Assembly: GCF_932274485.2 (NCBI RefSeq)
Contig: NC_065879.2
Location: 42,154,436 to 42,218,435, forward strand
Direction: 5' to 3'
DNA from: Patella vulgata
Taxonomy: Eukaryota; Mollusca; Gastropoda; Patellidae
Length of the DNA stretch: 64,000 nucleotides
Positions 46,654-59,612 of the stretch are shown one piece after another. The translations under genes were made by a program, and so were the position numbers. How positions within the stretch are numbered: the stretch's first letter is position 1; each line of letters opens with the position of its first letter. The notes beneath the pieces are model-generated. The model did not search any database, had not been told where the DNA came from, and saw only the letters and a program-made list of their open reading frames with translations.

Positions 46654-49600
46654 ATGGCTGAAGCAAACGTAGATGACACAGATTTGCAATCGGAAAATGA
46701 AGGGAATTCAGATTCTCAGCGTGAAAGAAAATTAACCCAAAAAGGCCTTGAATATCAGATACAACAAAAACAGAACAGTTTTCGCAGAGCTGTTTCCAAG
46801 TGGCGTCAACAGGCTAACACACTGGGAAAACTTTTATCAGATTCAAGGGACATTCCGCTTATTCGTAAAGAAAGAGACACTTTAGAAAATGTCATCGGTG
46901 AAATTTCTTACATTTTATCAGAGTTAAATGAATTATGCGAGGAAGGAAGAGAAGTCGAAGCTTATTACGAACGATATGACAATATTGAAGAAGATCATTG
47001 TAATCTTTTGAAGAAAGTCTCGTCATATTTGCATGACTTCTTATCGGATCGTGGTTCTCGATCATCTTCTAAAAGTAAACAATCATCGAAATCATCCAGC
47101 TCAAGAAAAGCTGATATATTGGTAGAAGCTGCAGAACTTAAAGTTAAATTAAAGTACGTTGAGATTGAAGCTCGTAAGAAAGCGGAACTTGAAAAGCTGC
47201 GCATAGAGAAAGAATTGTGTGTCGCTGAAGCTAAAGTAAATGCAATCGTCAAAGTTGAAGAAGAAGACAGATATGAATTACCAGAAGAAACTGTTACAAA
47301 TTTTGTTGAAAATTTTGTTATATCATCGACTGATCCATATATTAACCCTTTAACCACCCCTGCTTCAACTTTATCAAGTAGTTTGAATCCGAATGTTCCT
47401 GAATTTCAAGCTATATATGCATCGTCGTCATCACACACTACACATGTTTCACCTTCTCACATTAATACTCAACCAATCGCATCATCGTCAACAAACCTGG
47501 TTTCAGATAACCCTCCTCCGGTCAATTATCCGTACAGATCTAATAGTAACGATTCGCAAAGTGACTTGTTAGCTTTATCAAAATTGCTCACTGAACAGTC
47601 GCATTTAAACCGTTTGCCCCCTCCTGAACCAAGTGTGTTCAGTGGCGATCCACTGAAGTATCCGAGTTGGAAATGTGCGTTCGAAACATTGATTGAAAAC
47701 AGAAATATTCCAGTCTCGCAACGAATGCATTATCTTTGGAAATATTTAGGTGGACCAGCTAGAGATGCAGTCGAAAGTTACTTCTTATTAAACACCGACG
47801 GTGCTTTTCAAGATGCGAAAAATCTCCTTGAGAAAAGATTTGGTCATCCATTCGTCATAGCAAACGCCTTTCGTAATAAGTTAGATTCGTGGCCTAAAAT
47901 TCCCCCTAGGGATGGTATTGAACTTCGTAAATTTGCTGATTTTTTAAGACAATGTGAAATTGCCATGTCGACAATTAATAGCTTGCAGATATTAAATGAC
48001 AGTCACGAAAATAAGAAACTATTGAGTAAAATTCCCGAATGGTTAGTTTCGCGTTGGGCTCGAATGGTTTATGACTGGCAAGAAGAAAAGAATAGGTTTC
48101 CTCCGTTTAGTCTTTTCGTTAGATTTATTGCGAAAGAAGCAGATATTGCGTGTGATCCAGTAACTACGTTACCAACGTTCCGGAAAGATACTTATAATAG
48201 ATATAATCCTAGCAAATCAAGTAAATCTATAAGTCTTGCGACCGAAGTTAAAGAGAATCACTTAGAGTCAACGCAGTCAAAGTTATGGAAGAAACAGGAA
48301 TGTTTCCTCTGTAAAGGTCCGCATAATATTGATGTCTGCAAGTCTTTTCTAGACAAATCATTACCTGAGCGTAAAGAATACTCTGCTCAGAATGGGCTCT
48401 GTTTCGGTTGTCTCAGTTTAGGACATAGATCTAAATTTTGTCGTTCGAGATTATTTTGTAACATTTGCTCTAAAGGACACCCCACTTCGTTACACGGTGA
48501 TAGTGGAAAGCCAGTACCCTATTCAGAAGCTGAAAATACGAAACCGAAATCTGTCTTGTCTCATAACACTAGTATTAAGGAAAGTGTAAGTAAAAGTTCG
48601 ACCACAGTGTTAGTGTGGTTATCGCATCGTGATAATCCGGAGATTGAAATTCTCACATATGCGATGCTGGACACTCAGTCAGATTCAACATGGGTTACAA
48701 ACAGTTCGTATAATAAGCTTAATATTGACTCACATGATGTTGTTTTATCGCTTTCTACGATGTTCGCAAAGGACCAAGTAATTAACAGTCGTAAAGTTTC
48801 TGGATTGATGGTTCGTGGTTATGATAACTTATTAAAAATCCCCCTGCCTTCGGTCTATACCAGGGAGTCTATACCGGTAAATCGTTCGCATATTCCGACA
48901 CCGGAAATGGCCCGACAATGGCCCCACTTAGTCAAGATATCCGATGAACTCGTACCTTTAAAGGATGTCGACGCTGGACTGTTAATTGGATACGATTGTG
49001 CACGAGCTTTAGCGCCTCGCGAAGTCATCCCACCAGTTGGAGATGGCCCCTTTGCACAGCGTACAGACTTAGGTTGGGGAATAGTTGGCGTGATAGATCC
49101 CAGTCCGTCCGATATTGATTTTATTGGTGTTAGTCACACGACACTTGCATACCCTGTACCTTCTGTCACGACGAATTCTTCTACACCGGATCATGTCTAT
49201 ATTTCACTACGTTCGGAAGTAAATGAAATTATAGATCTGAATAATCTTCAAAGAATGTTTGAGATAGACTTCATAGAAAACAAATCCGACCAGACTTCGT
49301 ATTCGCGAGAAGAGAAGAAGTTTCTCGATTTGATGTCGGATAAGATTCATGTGACGGCCGATGGACATTACGAAATGCCGTTGCCCTTTAAAAATGGTGA
49401 CCCTGTATTACCGAACAATAAAGCTTTCGCTTTGAATCGCTTAAGTCAGCTTAAGAATCGTCTGCAGAAGAATCCACAGCATTTAGAGGATTACATCGAT
49501 TTTATGAAAAATCTGATTGATAAGGGCTACGCAGAAATCGTTCCGGATACCGAACAGCAAGGCGATCGGTCGAATATATGGTATATACCCCACCACGCCG

Positions 49601-52600
49601 TGTACAACCCTAATAAGCCTGGACAGGTTCGAGTTGTGTTTGGGTGTAACGCCGAATTTCGAGGTCACTCATTAAACGATTGTTTACTAAAGGGTCCGGA
49701 TCTTACAAATACTTTGATAGGGGTGCTTTGTCGATTCAGACTTGATCGTGTAGCCTTTATGTGCGACATTGAAAAAATGTTCTACCAATTTCGAGTTAAC
49801 GTAGAGCATCGTGACTAGTTGCGCTTTTTGTGGTGGAAAAATGGGGATTATGATACCGTGCCGTTAGAATTCCGCATGACTGTTCATCTGTTTGGAGCAG
49901 GTTCCTCCCCAGGATGTTCCAATTTCGGTCTGAAACAAGCAGCGAATGATTATCAGTTGGAGTTTGGTGTTAATGTATCAGATTTTATTCGCAATGACTT
50001 TTGCGTCGATGACGGACTTAAGTCGGTAGGCTCGGAGAAAGAAGCGATAGAGTTAATCGATAGAAGTCGTAGGTTGTTATCTAAATGCGGTTTACGATTA
50101 CACAAGTTCATATCCAACTCGAAAACAGTAATAGAATCTATACCACTTGAAGATCGAGCTAAAGGCATAAAGGACCTTGACCTTTTCGTTGAAGAACTTC
50201 CGATAGAACGTGCTCTCGGCGTTCAGTGGCGCGTCGAATCGGATGAGTTCCAGTTTCATATTACGTTGAAGGATAAGCCTCTTACGAGACGTGGCATCCT
50301 TTCGACTGTTAGTTCCATTTATGATCCGTTAGGATTTGTGGCACCTTTCCTATTAATTGGTAAACAGATTCTACAAGAGATGTGTCGCAGTAACGTTGAT
50401 TGGGATAGCGAGTTACCTGATAGTCTACGACCTCGTTGGGAGCGCTGGAGGAACGATATTTTCAAGTTGGAATCCCTTAAGATAAACAGATGTTATAAAC
50501 CGAGTAATTTTGGAGATGTAATTACTGCAGAAATACATCACTTCGCCGATGCCAGTACATTAGGTTACGGTCAGTGCTCTTACCTTCGCCTGGTGGATAA
50601 CAAGGAACTTGTTCACTGCTCTTTAGTTTTAGGAAAATCTCGTGTTGTACCGCTTCGCCCCATTACAATTCCGAGGTTAGAGTTAACTGCTGCGTTAGTG
50701 TCAGTTCGAGTTAGCATACTTCTAAAGAAGGAACTGAATATCAATGGAATAAATGAAACATTTTGGACAGACAGTAATGTCGTGCTTGGTTATATCAATA
50801 ACGACGTTCGAAGATTTCACACTTTTGTAGCAAACCGCATCCAGAAAATTCGTGACAACACCAAGACACACCAGTGGAGACATGTCAAGACTTCAGATAA
50901 TCCAGCCGACGTAGCGTCACGTGGATTATACGCCGAAGAATTAGTTAACCAATCTATGTGGTTCACTGGACCCGAGTATCTTTGGCAAAAAGATATACCT
51001 ACCTATGGAGAAGAACAACATGAACTCGCATCAGACGACCCTGAAATAAAGAAACAACTTGCCTTATCAACTGTTATATCCAGTTCATCGTCTTCTTTTG
51101 AGTTGGAACGCTTAGAAAGATTTTCAACATTGTTTAAAGTCAAACGAGCTGTTGCTAATTGCCTGAAGTTGAAACGTTTACTTTTGATTCGTATTAGAAA
51201 GGATAGTAATATACCTTCATCTGAAACTGCTGTTGATTCACTTGTATCAGATTTGCAGGACGCAGAAACGCAGATAATCAAATTAGTACAATCAGAGACA
51301 TTTGCAGATGAATTGAAAGTCTTACATTCGCTACAGCAAAATGATGTACCCGAGAAAGTTCGCCATAAAACTCTAAAGAAATCATCTTCGTTATTTCGTC
51401 TCGATCCGTTCATCGATTCTGATGGTATCTTACGTGTTGGTGGACGACTTCGTAGATCTAATCTTCGTGCTGATGAAAAGTACCCAGCTGTTCTACCTCG
51501 ACATCATTTCATCACTGAACTGATAATACGTCACTTTCATGAACTATCCGAACATCAGGGCAGAGGAATTACTACCAATGAGATTCGTTCTAATGGTTTT
51601 TGGATCATAGGATGCAGTTCCGCTGTGTATAATTTTATCAATAAGTGCGTGAAATGTCGTAAGTTCAGGGGACGTCTGCAAGAGCAGAAAATGTCAGATC
51701 TGCCAGAGGATCGTCTCGATCCGACCCCTCCCTTCACGTACTGTGGTGTAGACTGTTTCGGACCTTGGATAATAAAGGAAGGTCGTAAGGAGATGAAACG
51801 ATACGGCATATTGTTTACTTGTATGTGCTGTCGCGCAGTCCACATCGAGACCGCAAATACGCTATCAACAGACTCCTTTATAAATGGATTACGTCGTTTT
51901 CTCTCTGTTCGCGGTCCTATAAGGCAACTACGCTGCGATAACGGTACCAATTTCGTGGGAGCTCAAAGAGAATTGAGAGAATCTTATGAACGCATGGATC
52001 ATGATCGAATTCGTCAGTATCTCCTTGAAAGAAATTGTGACTATTTTGAATTTAAGATGAATGTTCCATACGCTAGCCACATGGGTGGTGTCTGGGAGCG
52101 CCAGATAAGATCAGTTCGCAACGTGCTTTCGTCTCTAATGCATCAGTCTGGCACTCAACTTGATGATGAAGCCCTGAGAACTTTCATGTATGAAGCAGCA
52201 GCTATTGTAAATAGTCGCCCTCTAACCGTTGATAATCTCAATGATATTACGTCATTAGATCCGCTTACGCCAAATCATCTTCTTACTCTGAAATCGAGAG
52301 TGATACTTCCGCCTCCAGGTGAATTTCAGAGAGCTGATGTGTACTCAACTAAACGATGGCGTCGTGTACAATATTTAGCCAACGAATTCTGGACTCGCTG
52401 GAAAGTAGAGTTCTTACAAAATCTACAGCCGCGCCAGAAGTGGAACAAGTCTGTTCGTGATATTAAAGTCAATGATATCGTTTTGATGAAAGATGAAAAT
52501 CTTCCGCGGAATAACTGGCATTTGTGTCGCGTGGTTGAACTCCTTCCAGATGAGCTTAATTGTGTGCGAAAAGTGAAGCTTATCGTTGGAGATGGTAATC

Positions 52601-52683
52601 TAAACTCTAAGGGAAAACGAATTAACCCAGTGTCAAAATTAGAACGCCCGATTCACAAGTTAGTTTTGTTATTGGAGGAATAA
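46654..52683 (+). pseudogene. BEL/Pao gag-pol coding region (fossil)
   Basis: Rough parts: coiled-coil gag start from ATG at 46654; gag core around 47616-48180 (PSVFSGDPLKYPSWKCAFE); zinc knuckles about 48290-48490 (CFLCKGPHNIDVC, CFGCLSLGHRSKFC); retropepsin-like protease about 48650-49130 (MLDTQSDSTWV); reverse transcriptase about 49350-50400 with catalytic FCVDD; RNase H about 50530-50950 (HFADAS); integrase about 51450-52200 with an HHCC-type zinc site (HFHELSEHQ ... CVKCRKF) and core DDE region (RCDNGTNFVG); C-terminal domain to 52683. Treated as a fossil; about one break is visible. Confidence 0.9.
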
Positions 52684-52908
52684 TGAGGCTTTGTTGGAGA
52701 CCGATGGTACTTCCCCATCGAGGAGCCAGTGTAGATAGTTGGACATTTAAGTTAATGAACATTTCGAGTTAATCTAGTTCATATTTGAATTTTGTCCATT
52801 TATTTATTTATATTTTGTATCAGTGTATTTGATAAGTATGTATGTTTACATGTCGTTCGGATAGGTCTACGACATTTTGAAAATTTGAGCATCAATTTTA
52901 GGGAGCCA

Positions 52909-53476
52909 TGTGACAGTTGTCCTTTAAACGTTTTTGCATATCGACGGAATTTCCCTTTAAATTCTACACATTGGGCTGCCAGGTGTCACGTGACGAACAG
53001 TTCGCCATATTTTCGAGTCTGCAAACACGCATGGTAGTCGCCGAATATTACTTGTGTAGGCGCATGGAGGTATGTTTCTTCAGTTTATGAAATCAATTGC
53101 ATTCGATACTTTCAATAACGTTCGATTATCCATTTTGTATATGTATTAGATATTAAGTAGCTTTTTCGTTCGTATATTTTCAGTTTTCACGTCTGTGATG
53201 TGAGAGAAAGTACGGTCCACGATGGCTATTGCATAATCTACGTCCGCAACGAATGACATGTTCGATTCTTATGCATTACCATTGACTTTCTAATGTATTG
53301 TTGTTGTTGACTTCGTCCGTTACTTTTGTCAATAATAATAAACTTCAACCAGTCACAGTTAGTCGAGACTTCCATGTTTGTTCGTTTGTTAAAAACCCCC
53401 TAATGACAGTCTCTGTCCTGCCTGCTACCATGAATACGAATACGATTCCGATTCGTCGACAGCGGCTGCCGTTACA
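52909..53476 (+). repeat. BEL/Pao 3' LTR
   Basis: Same termini as the 5' LTR, about two differences over its length; followed directly by the GATAT target duplication. Confidence 0.93.
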
Positions 53477-53690
53477 GATATGCATGTTCTTACATATCAA
53501 GTCCAATTGGTTTCAAAAATATTGACAAAATTACGTAGACGTGAACTTTTTATGAAAGCAGTTAAATTCTGATATATGTAGAATATGCATATCTATATAG
53601 CATTTAAATTTTGGATGTTATATGTAGAACATGCATATCTATGACATATCTTTCCCTGTATATGTTGTCGGTTCCTGGCGGCTCGTCTTG

Positions 53691-53862
53691 TACTGTCTGT
53701 CGAGCATACTAAACTTTGGCTGTCCGATTACTATTAGCTCCGCTAGTTGACTAAAATCGTCGATTTAGGACTTAAAATGTCGACCCACTAGCTTAATGTC
53801 TGTTCTCAAGCGGAGGTAACTGTAGTCGGGCAGCCTAAGTTTAGTATGCTCGACAGACGGTA
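53691..53862. mobile_element. 172-bp foldback MITE
   Basis: The left arm GTCTGTCGAGCATACTAAAC and right arm are complementary over about 55 bp with few mismatches. Target duplication not clear. Confidence 0.7.
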
Positions 53863-54462
53863 GCTTACTTCGGTCACGTTGAGACTAACATAAGGTATTC
53901 TTTATTTCTCCAGTGCGAGGATGGATTTTGTCCTGTCATCTTTCAATTTGTACTCGCTATCTGAACGACTAGACGCTCCTGATAAGTGATATAAAAGTAT
54001 CAAATTTGTATTTCGTTAAACTTAAAGATAGAGGATATAATTTTGAAAATTTGTGTCCGAACCATTTGAACTTGAGAGAATGAGATTTTTTTGTGTGTGT
54101 TCACCGATGTAATGATTTGAAAAAAAAAAAAAAAAACGAATGGGACAATAAAGTTAAACATTTCAAAGATTTCCTTACTCCAGAACTCTCCTACTCTACC
54201 ATTAAGCTATTATGTTATATACTTCAACTAAACTTGAAAGGGTTTTATAATCTTAAATGTCGAAGTACAAACTCGTATTTTCAAATCAATATATACATTT
54301 ACAAAAATACACGATTCGAACAGCTTTAGTTTCAGATGAAATATTTTTGTCAAATAATGTAGAAAACTTCTGAACTCTTTGATGGCTACTTCAACTAAAA
54401 ACGGAATGTGTCTATATAATGGACTTTACCACACAGATAGATTGTATACGATAGAAGAATGA
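53863..54462. other. Intergenic, nothing recognised
   Basis: AT-rich with an A run near 54120; no gene or repeat recognised. Confidence 0.5.
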
Positions 54463-54545
54463 AATTAAATGAGGTTGAATGTCCTATACTGCTCTGCTCC
54501 GACTTGGCTAAAGAAGAGGGCAATACGACATACACTGTGCTAAGA
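54463..54545 (-). mobile_element. SINE-V 3' tail fragment
   Basis: GAAATTAAATGAGGTTGAATG and GCTCTGCTCCGACTTGGC match the inverted SINE-V end, diverged. Confidence 0.5.
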
Positions 54546-54591
54546 ATAAAATTTCGCTCGCTACGGCCTACTTCTAAATCAAAAGTGGAGA

Positions 54592-54875
54592 AAGAACAAC
54601 TCGATCAACATCAAAACACGACCTTGTTGTTCCAAAAACTTTGAAAGTGTCATGTGATGATAGGGCATTTTCAGCGGCAGCACCCATCCAATGGAATAAA
54701 CTCCCAGCAACATTAAAGGAATCCAGAACTTTAGAGTCCTTTAAATTATCCTTGAAGACTCACTTATTCAACTGTGAATACCAAACGTGACACTGCAGCT
54801 CAGCGCCATCGAGTATATAGAACAGTTCTAGATGAGAGGCCCTATACAAATCCATTATTATTATTATTATTTTAA
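54592..54875 (+). pseudogene. LINE reverse-transcriptase C-terminus, 5'-truncated
   Basis: The frame reads RSTSKHDLVVPKTLKVSC, then DDRAFSAAAPIQWNKLPAT and SFKLSLKTHLFNCEYQT with a stop at about 54790. The GDRAFSxAAPxxWNxLP block ends the ORF2 of CR1/L2/Rex-type non-LTR retrotransposons. A 3' tail of ATT repeats follows (54856-54875), as in such LINEs. The exact clade is not determined. Confidence 0.8.
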
Positions 54876-55356
54876 GTTTTCCATGATGAACCTCATACCT
54901 GCTTTTGAGCAAGAGGTTGCCAAATGTTGCTTCATCTGTGGTACAAAGCGTTCAACTCCACGAAAATTTGGGAAAAAGTTATAGCCGGTCTAAGAGAAAA
55001 GAATTAACATTAAAGTCAACGGGGAAATAACTGGTGATATATGGCCATATAAAATCCATTATTTACGGCAGCTAGAGAGGTAAGCTTCTGGGCTGACCCG
55101 ATTCAGTCTCTGGATTCGGTAGAATGGTTGCTTTAAAGGAGTGGACCTATGGTTGATTTAAACGATATTTTTATTCAAGTACATAAAGAAAATTTACAAC
55201 ACTCTTGTAATGAATTAGAAAACAAGCCGAAGCTTATATAAATTCCTCTCCATGTAAATTATACATTTCAATACAATTACTAAAATGTACATAATGTACA
55301 AATACATATAACATATTTACATACACAATTAAACAAATAAATAAATAAATAAGTCA

Positions 55357-55390
55357 TCATTATCATCATCATCATCATCATCATCATCAT
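55357..55390 (+). repeat. (ATC)n microsatellite
   Basis: TCATCATCATCATC run of about eleven units; it accounts for the poly-Met frame on the minus strand. Confidence 0.95.
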
Positions 55391-56884
55391 GGTTGGTCTA
55401 GCCTTTAGTGTGCACCGTGTACGCACCCGTGTAATTATATGTTTATATTCTTGTTCCTGGTGCAAATAAACTTTATAATATAATACTGATATTCTTGTAT
55501 ACACTGATAGTGTTAGAAGAGTGTGGGGTGGGAAGGTCATTTTCATAATAAACGGAACAACACCATTGAAATAAAAATCAAAGGCACAATGTTCCAGACT
55601 TAAAATTAAATAGAAACTTTCAGAAAATAAATAAATAGTTTTACATGTAAGGAACGAAAAAATGAATAACCATTTAAAACAGACCTCTTTGCAATATAAT
55701 GTATATTTTTTTTCCTGAAAGAACATTGACATCGAATTGTATGCCTTTAAAAGCTGTTGGTTGTTAGATCTGTTACATAAACATTATTTTAGGAATAATA
55801 ATGGAATAAAAACGCCCAATAAATGTAAGTAAAAGACAATACATGTTACGAACACATAGAGAAGGTGGAAAAATTAGCTTTAATAGATTGTTGCATAAAA
55901 TTACAGTAAGTACCAAACTATTAAACAATATCCTTGCACAATACATAACATGTCGTCATAATCAAACCAGTATTTAGCCTTGAAAATCCCTTTCTCTGTT
56001 GCTTTCAGAACAATTTATTGACCAACAAAGGCATCTGAGTAACGGCAAGGTTGAAAAAGGAAACCAAAACTTGTGGATGAATAAGAACATGAAAAGGGAC
56101 GGATTAGTGTTAATTAAATAGTAAGATTACTGCAGTTACTGAGTGGGTTCTTATGCAAGTAAATCTGTTACAGGCCAATCAGAATAAAATACCTCTCTCT
56201 GCATAACTAAATCGACATACATGAATACACAATTACATTTGCCTATATGATAGATGAAGCAGTTGTCAGTACATACATATAGTATTCGTTTTACTATTAC
56301 AAGCAACCTAAAGTTGTAACAAGATAAAAGACATTTCATCGAACTAGTTCACTCTTTCTAGATTGTTGTCAGCGATTATCCAGTTTTAAACCTTAAGTGG
56401 AAACATAACCTGCGGGATTCGCGCCAAAGTATTGATATTTATCCAGAAATGCCAATCATAAATTTAACTATGCAGGAAAATACCGGAATTCACCGAGAAA
56501 TGTCAATGGCATGATTGGGTTGTTTGTTTTGGTAAACTGATGGTAGAAAAATAGTAATTAGAACCCCTGGGATTTTCCCATTCTTTTGAAACGTTTGTCA
56601 CCTTGCTATAATGTGTCCATTAAATAAGAATTGGGAACAAGTGTTCCATTATCCTCTCTAGTGCACGACTTCTGTTAGAACTTATAACTTATCGGTGCTA
56701 TCATTTGGTCTTATATAGAAGCAGAAGCTACTTTGTAGAAGGTAATCCTCGGTGGAAATATACACCTGCCGCGTCTCCAATCAAAGGTTGTGTTAAAACA
56801 TGACTTGAAATATTCAATTGTGCTGTTTATTATGTCTAAGCACCCGAGAGTCATACATACCTACATACTATCAGGGACAGTGAG

Positions 56885-56930
56885 AGGTGTGTGGGTGTGG
56901 GTGGGTGGGTGTGTTGGGTGGGGCGGAGGC
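56885..56930 (+). repeat. G/T-rich tract, possible G-quadruplex
   Basis: Several runs of three or four Gs spaced by T (GGGTGTGGGTGGGTGGG). Confidence 0.7.
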
Positions 56931-57087
56931 TACCTGAACACTTGTCCAGGGGCCAGTAGTCTACAGTGGCCCGGGGGTATGCCGAGTAATATTTTGATAT
57001 AAATTAGATGAAAAATATGCTGTTACTTTATCGAATGTGGTTGAAATAAAAACTATAAGCCACCTGCTCGGGCCTTCGCGCCGTGGG

Positions 57088-57191
57088 CTACAGCCCGTCC
57101 TCATTCCGTTTGTGGGTCTCGTCACCGTCAGGGTATCCGGGCCCCGGCAGGTAATCGGGGCCTAGTCTGGGCCTGAAAAACGCTGGTTCGT
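57088..57191 (-). CDS. Candidate terminal exon, unrecognised
   Basis: A good acceptor (CATTGTTTCTGTTATAG) precedes a frame DEPAFFRPRLGPDYLPG then YPDGDETHKRNEDGL and TAG, rich in P, G and acidic residues like a cytoplasmic tail. An AATAAA on the minus strand lies at 56823-56828. In another phase a longer 92-codon frame (57406-57128) overlaps it, and no upstream partner exon was found. Confidence 0.3.
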
Positions 57192-57544
57192 CTATAACAG
57201 AAACAATGAAGCAGTATATTGTTGGCCATATATACTGTTTGGTCATAAGTGCCAACCCAAGGCATCGCCCTCGTCCGTGTCACAACTAACCAAGCTAGAA
57301 GGATATGGTCTTTAAAATAAAGACGATGAGGGCAAGCCAAAACCTGAATGGCATAAGTTGTACGATCGAGTAACATCTCACGAACATAGCCAAAATCATA
57401 TTGCAAACTACCTTAATGTAATAGATTGGAACTGAGAAAAAATTGGAATTGGCGTAAAACTTAAGAAACAGATAAAGAATAACGTGAATATAAAATTATG
57501 GAGCGGGTTTTTTTTTTTTTTTTTTTTACGTATATCAAAAATAC

Positions 57545-57700
57545 GAGTAAACTGGTGAAGCGATTACTAAACTCGTGAATGGCTGCTGTTAATGGACTTC
57601 GAGGACGCCGGTCATCGTCAAGGCTTTCTGTGCGACGCTTAATTTCCACAGCCCACTTATTTACTGTGAAAATGGAAGTTGCATCATATCCTCAAGTGAA
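57545..57700 (-). pseudogene. Mariner-type transposase DNA-binding fragment
   Basis: YDATSIFTVNKWAVEIKRR and ESLDDDRRPRSPLTAA resemble the mariner helix-turn-helix segment (VKKWxAEFKRGRxSLEDDxRSGRP). The rest of the transposase is absent. A T run lies directly downstream. Confidence 0.5.
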
Positions 57701-58240
57701 GAAATGTCGGCATGTATCTGTGTTGAGGTTAGTCCTATCAGTTGCAGGTTCTTGATGACTGTTCAATAGCCAGTTGTCCATTTCTGGGGATTGTAATGGG
57801 TATGTTCACAAGATGGTGTGGTACGAAGACAATAATAACACTACAGTTGCAGTTCTTCTTATGTCTATGATTCATTCAATGATAGTACTTGATGGTGGTA
57901 AAAGTTTGTTTCAACCCAATTGACCTATCCTTGTCAGACTTAGAACTTTACAGCCAGCCCTCATGTCAGGTATGTAGTATCATTAGTTTCTGTGTTTTAG
58001 CGAATCAACTTCCAGTTATCCCAGATATACGCCCTGTCGCGGACTTTACATGCCATTGCTACAAAATGGTACGACTCATTTGGCATGCTTTTGAGATGTT
58101 GTCAAGCGTGCAAAGGACAAGTGTACTGGATTCGTCGTATGTTTTTTTTTACTTATGTATCGGAGCAATGGTTAAATTTGCTGCACAGAATGTCGGACAG
58201 TAAGGGGTTTGGTGGCTTAAAATAAAAATAAAAAATCAAC

Positions 58241-58515
58241 TTAAAGATGCATAATGTAGGAGCTAAATCTGCATATTGCAGGTCTTTTTCTGGCTTCAAA
58301 TATTATATAAATTATTATAATCTCTAGAACATCGGATAACTGCGGTGTTACATGGATTAGACACTGTCTGTTAAGCATTCGTTAAACGTTTATTATTGTA
58401 GCAATTTCTTGTCAAAACTTCAAACATTCATAACTTTGCTCAGAAAAAGGTAATTTGGCTCAAAATTCAATATTCATTTTTCATTATCTATGGCCAGAAC
58501 TTTTCTATTCCTGGC
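58241..58515 (+). mobile_element. TTAA MITE, copy j (3' end unclear)
   Basis: Starts TTAAAGATGCATAATG, with GCTAAATCTGCATATTGCAG and AACTTTGCTCAG; the 3' terminus is degraded. Confidence 0.65.
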
Positions 58516-59087
58516 AGACACGATGTAATTTTTACATTTGTTTGAATAATAGTTTCTTTAAATACCAAACTATGAACAGCTATGGTAATCGTTTAAATCA
58601 CCTCCCATAGAAAGTAAATTATTTAAAAACAAACACATTCAATAGTTTTATAGGACAATTAATATAGTAGAACTTGCCAATAGTTCATCAATATATCGAT
58701 CGGTATACAGACACCATATAGAACAATTGTTATATTACAATATGACGTAGTCTAGAAACAAGTTATCGCCATTTTATATACTTTAATTGATGTTTATTGA
58801 AATCTTTGAGGCAAGTGGAGCATTTGGGTCATAATGGCCAGATAAAAATTGAAAGGTATCTCAGTGCAGCTGAAAATGGGTAACACTTCGGTGTTTTAAA
58901 ATGCGTAAAACTCCATTTGACAAAAACAATAGTTCTACTTTACTTGTTCACTCAAACAAGAAAATTATTCTTTGGCCCATGCTGACAAAACACTTAACAA
59001 ATAATATTTTATCATACTTTATTCATGCAGCAACAATAGTTTACTCATAAAGCCTAAAGGCAAACAATACTTTTCTCATAGCAATAC

Positions 59088-59612
59088 TTAACCATACATT
59101 TCGCAAGAGCTAAATCTGATTATTGCAAGTCTTAATTTAGGCTTCAGATGTTATAGAAATTATAAATTAGATCTTTATTTAAACAAGCCCAAAATCAACT
59201 CTGTAGAACCACGGATGACTCGGCTACAGCTCGGATTTAAATAGGATTTCACTTATTGATTAAATCAAATATGGCGCGCCCTGATGAGAATACGTCAGTT
59301 AGATCGAAGCTAAATGATAGAGTGTACTTAGCGAGGCCGCTGTAGGGCGTTTCCGCATGCCATTGAAAACTTTACTTGATAATCGAGATATGTAGGTGGA
59401 GTTAACGCCTGTCAATCAAACGATCGGCCAAGGTTAAGGCACATTTCACTACCATTTCTAGTCAAATATTACAACGATGATAACTATGTTCAGAATAAAG
59501 TAATTTGACTAAAATTTTCAATATACTCTTCTTTCATCATCTACTTTTGAACTGTTATAATAGCAAGAATGGCCAACTCTCGATAAAAAAATCTCCCATA
59601 ATGTATCTTTAA
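59088..59612 (+). mobile_element. TTAA MITE, copy k (525 bp)
   Basis: Starts TTAACCATACATTTCGCAAG, ends CATAATGTATCTTTAA, with TTTAGGCTTCAGATGTTATA and GGAGTTAACGCCTGTCAATC inside. One of the longest copies here. Confidence 0.8.

Larger units (their letters stand above)
46016..53476 (+). mobile_element. BEL/Pao LTR retrotransposon, young fossil
   Basis: A 7.46-kb element bounded by two LTRs of 568-569 bp and a 5-bp target duplication GATAT (46011-46015 and 53477-53481). The coding region between them runs gag, protease, reverse transcriptase, RNase H, integrase, the BEL/Pao order. The LTRs differ at about two sites, so the insertion is recent on an evolutionary scale. It looks nearly whole, with about one break visible in the coding region. 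No envelope gene seen. Confidence 0.93.
54876..57087. other. Intergenic with simple repeats
   Basis: AT-rich; contains a (ATC)n tract at 55357-55390, short AAATA runs and a G/T-rich tract at 56885-56930. No convincing gene. Confidence 0.5.

Noticed and set aside
55280-55732. 150-codon minus frame
   Set aside because: Contains a run of Met from the ATC microsatellite and otherwise hydrophobic AT-driven residues; no splice or domain support.
57889-58203. 104-codon plus frame with several cysteines
   Set aside because: No recognised domain, no splice signals that fit, no repeat partner; could be chance.
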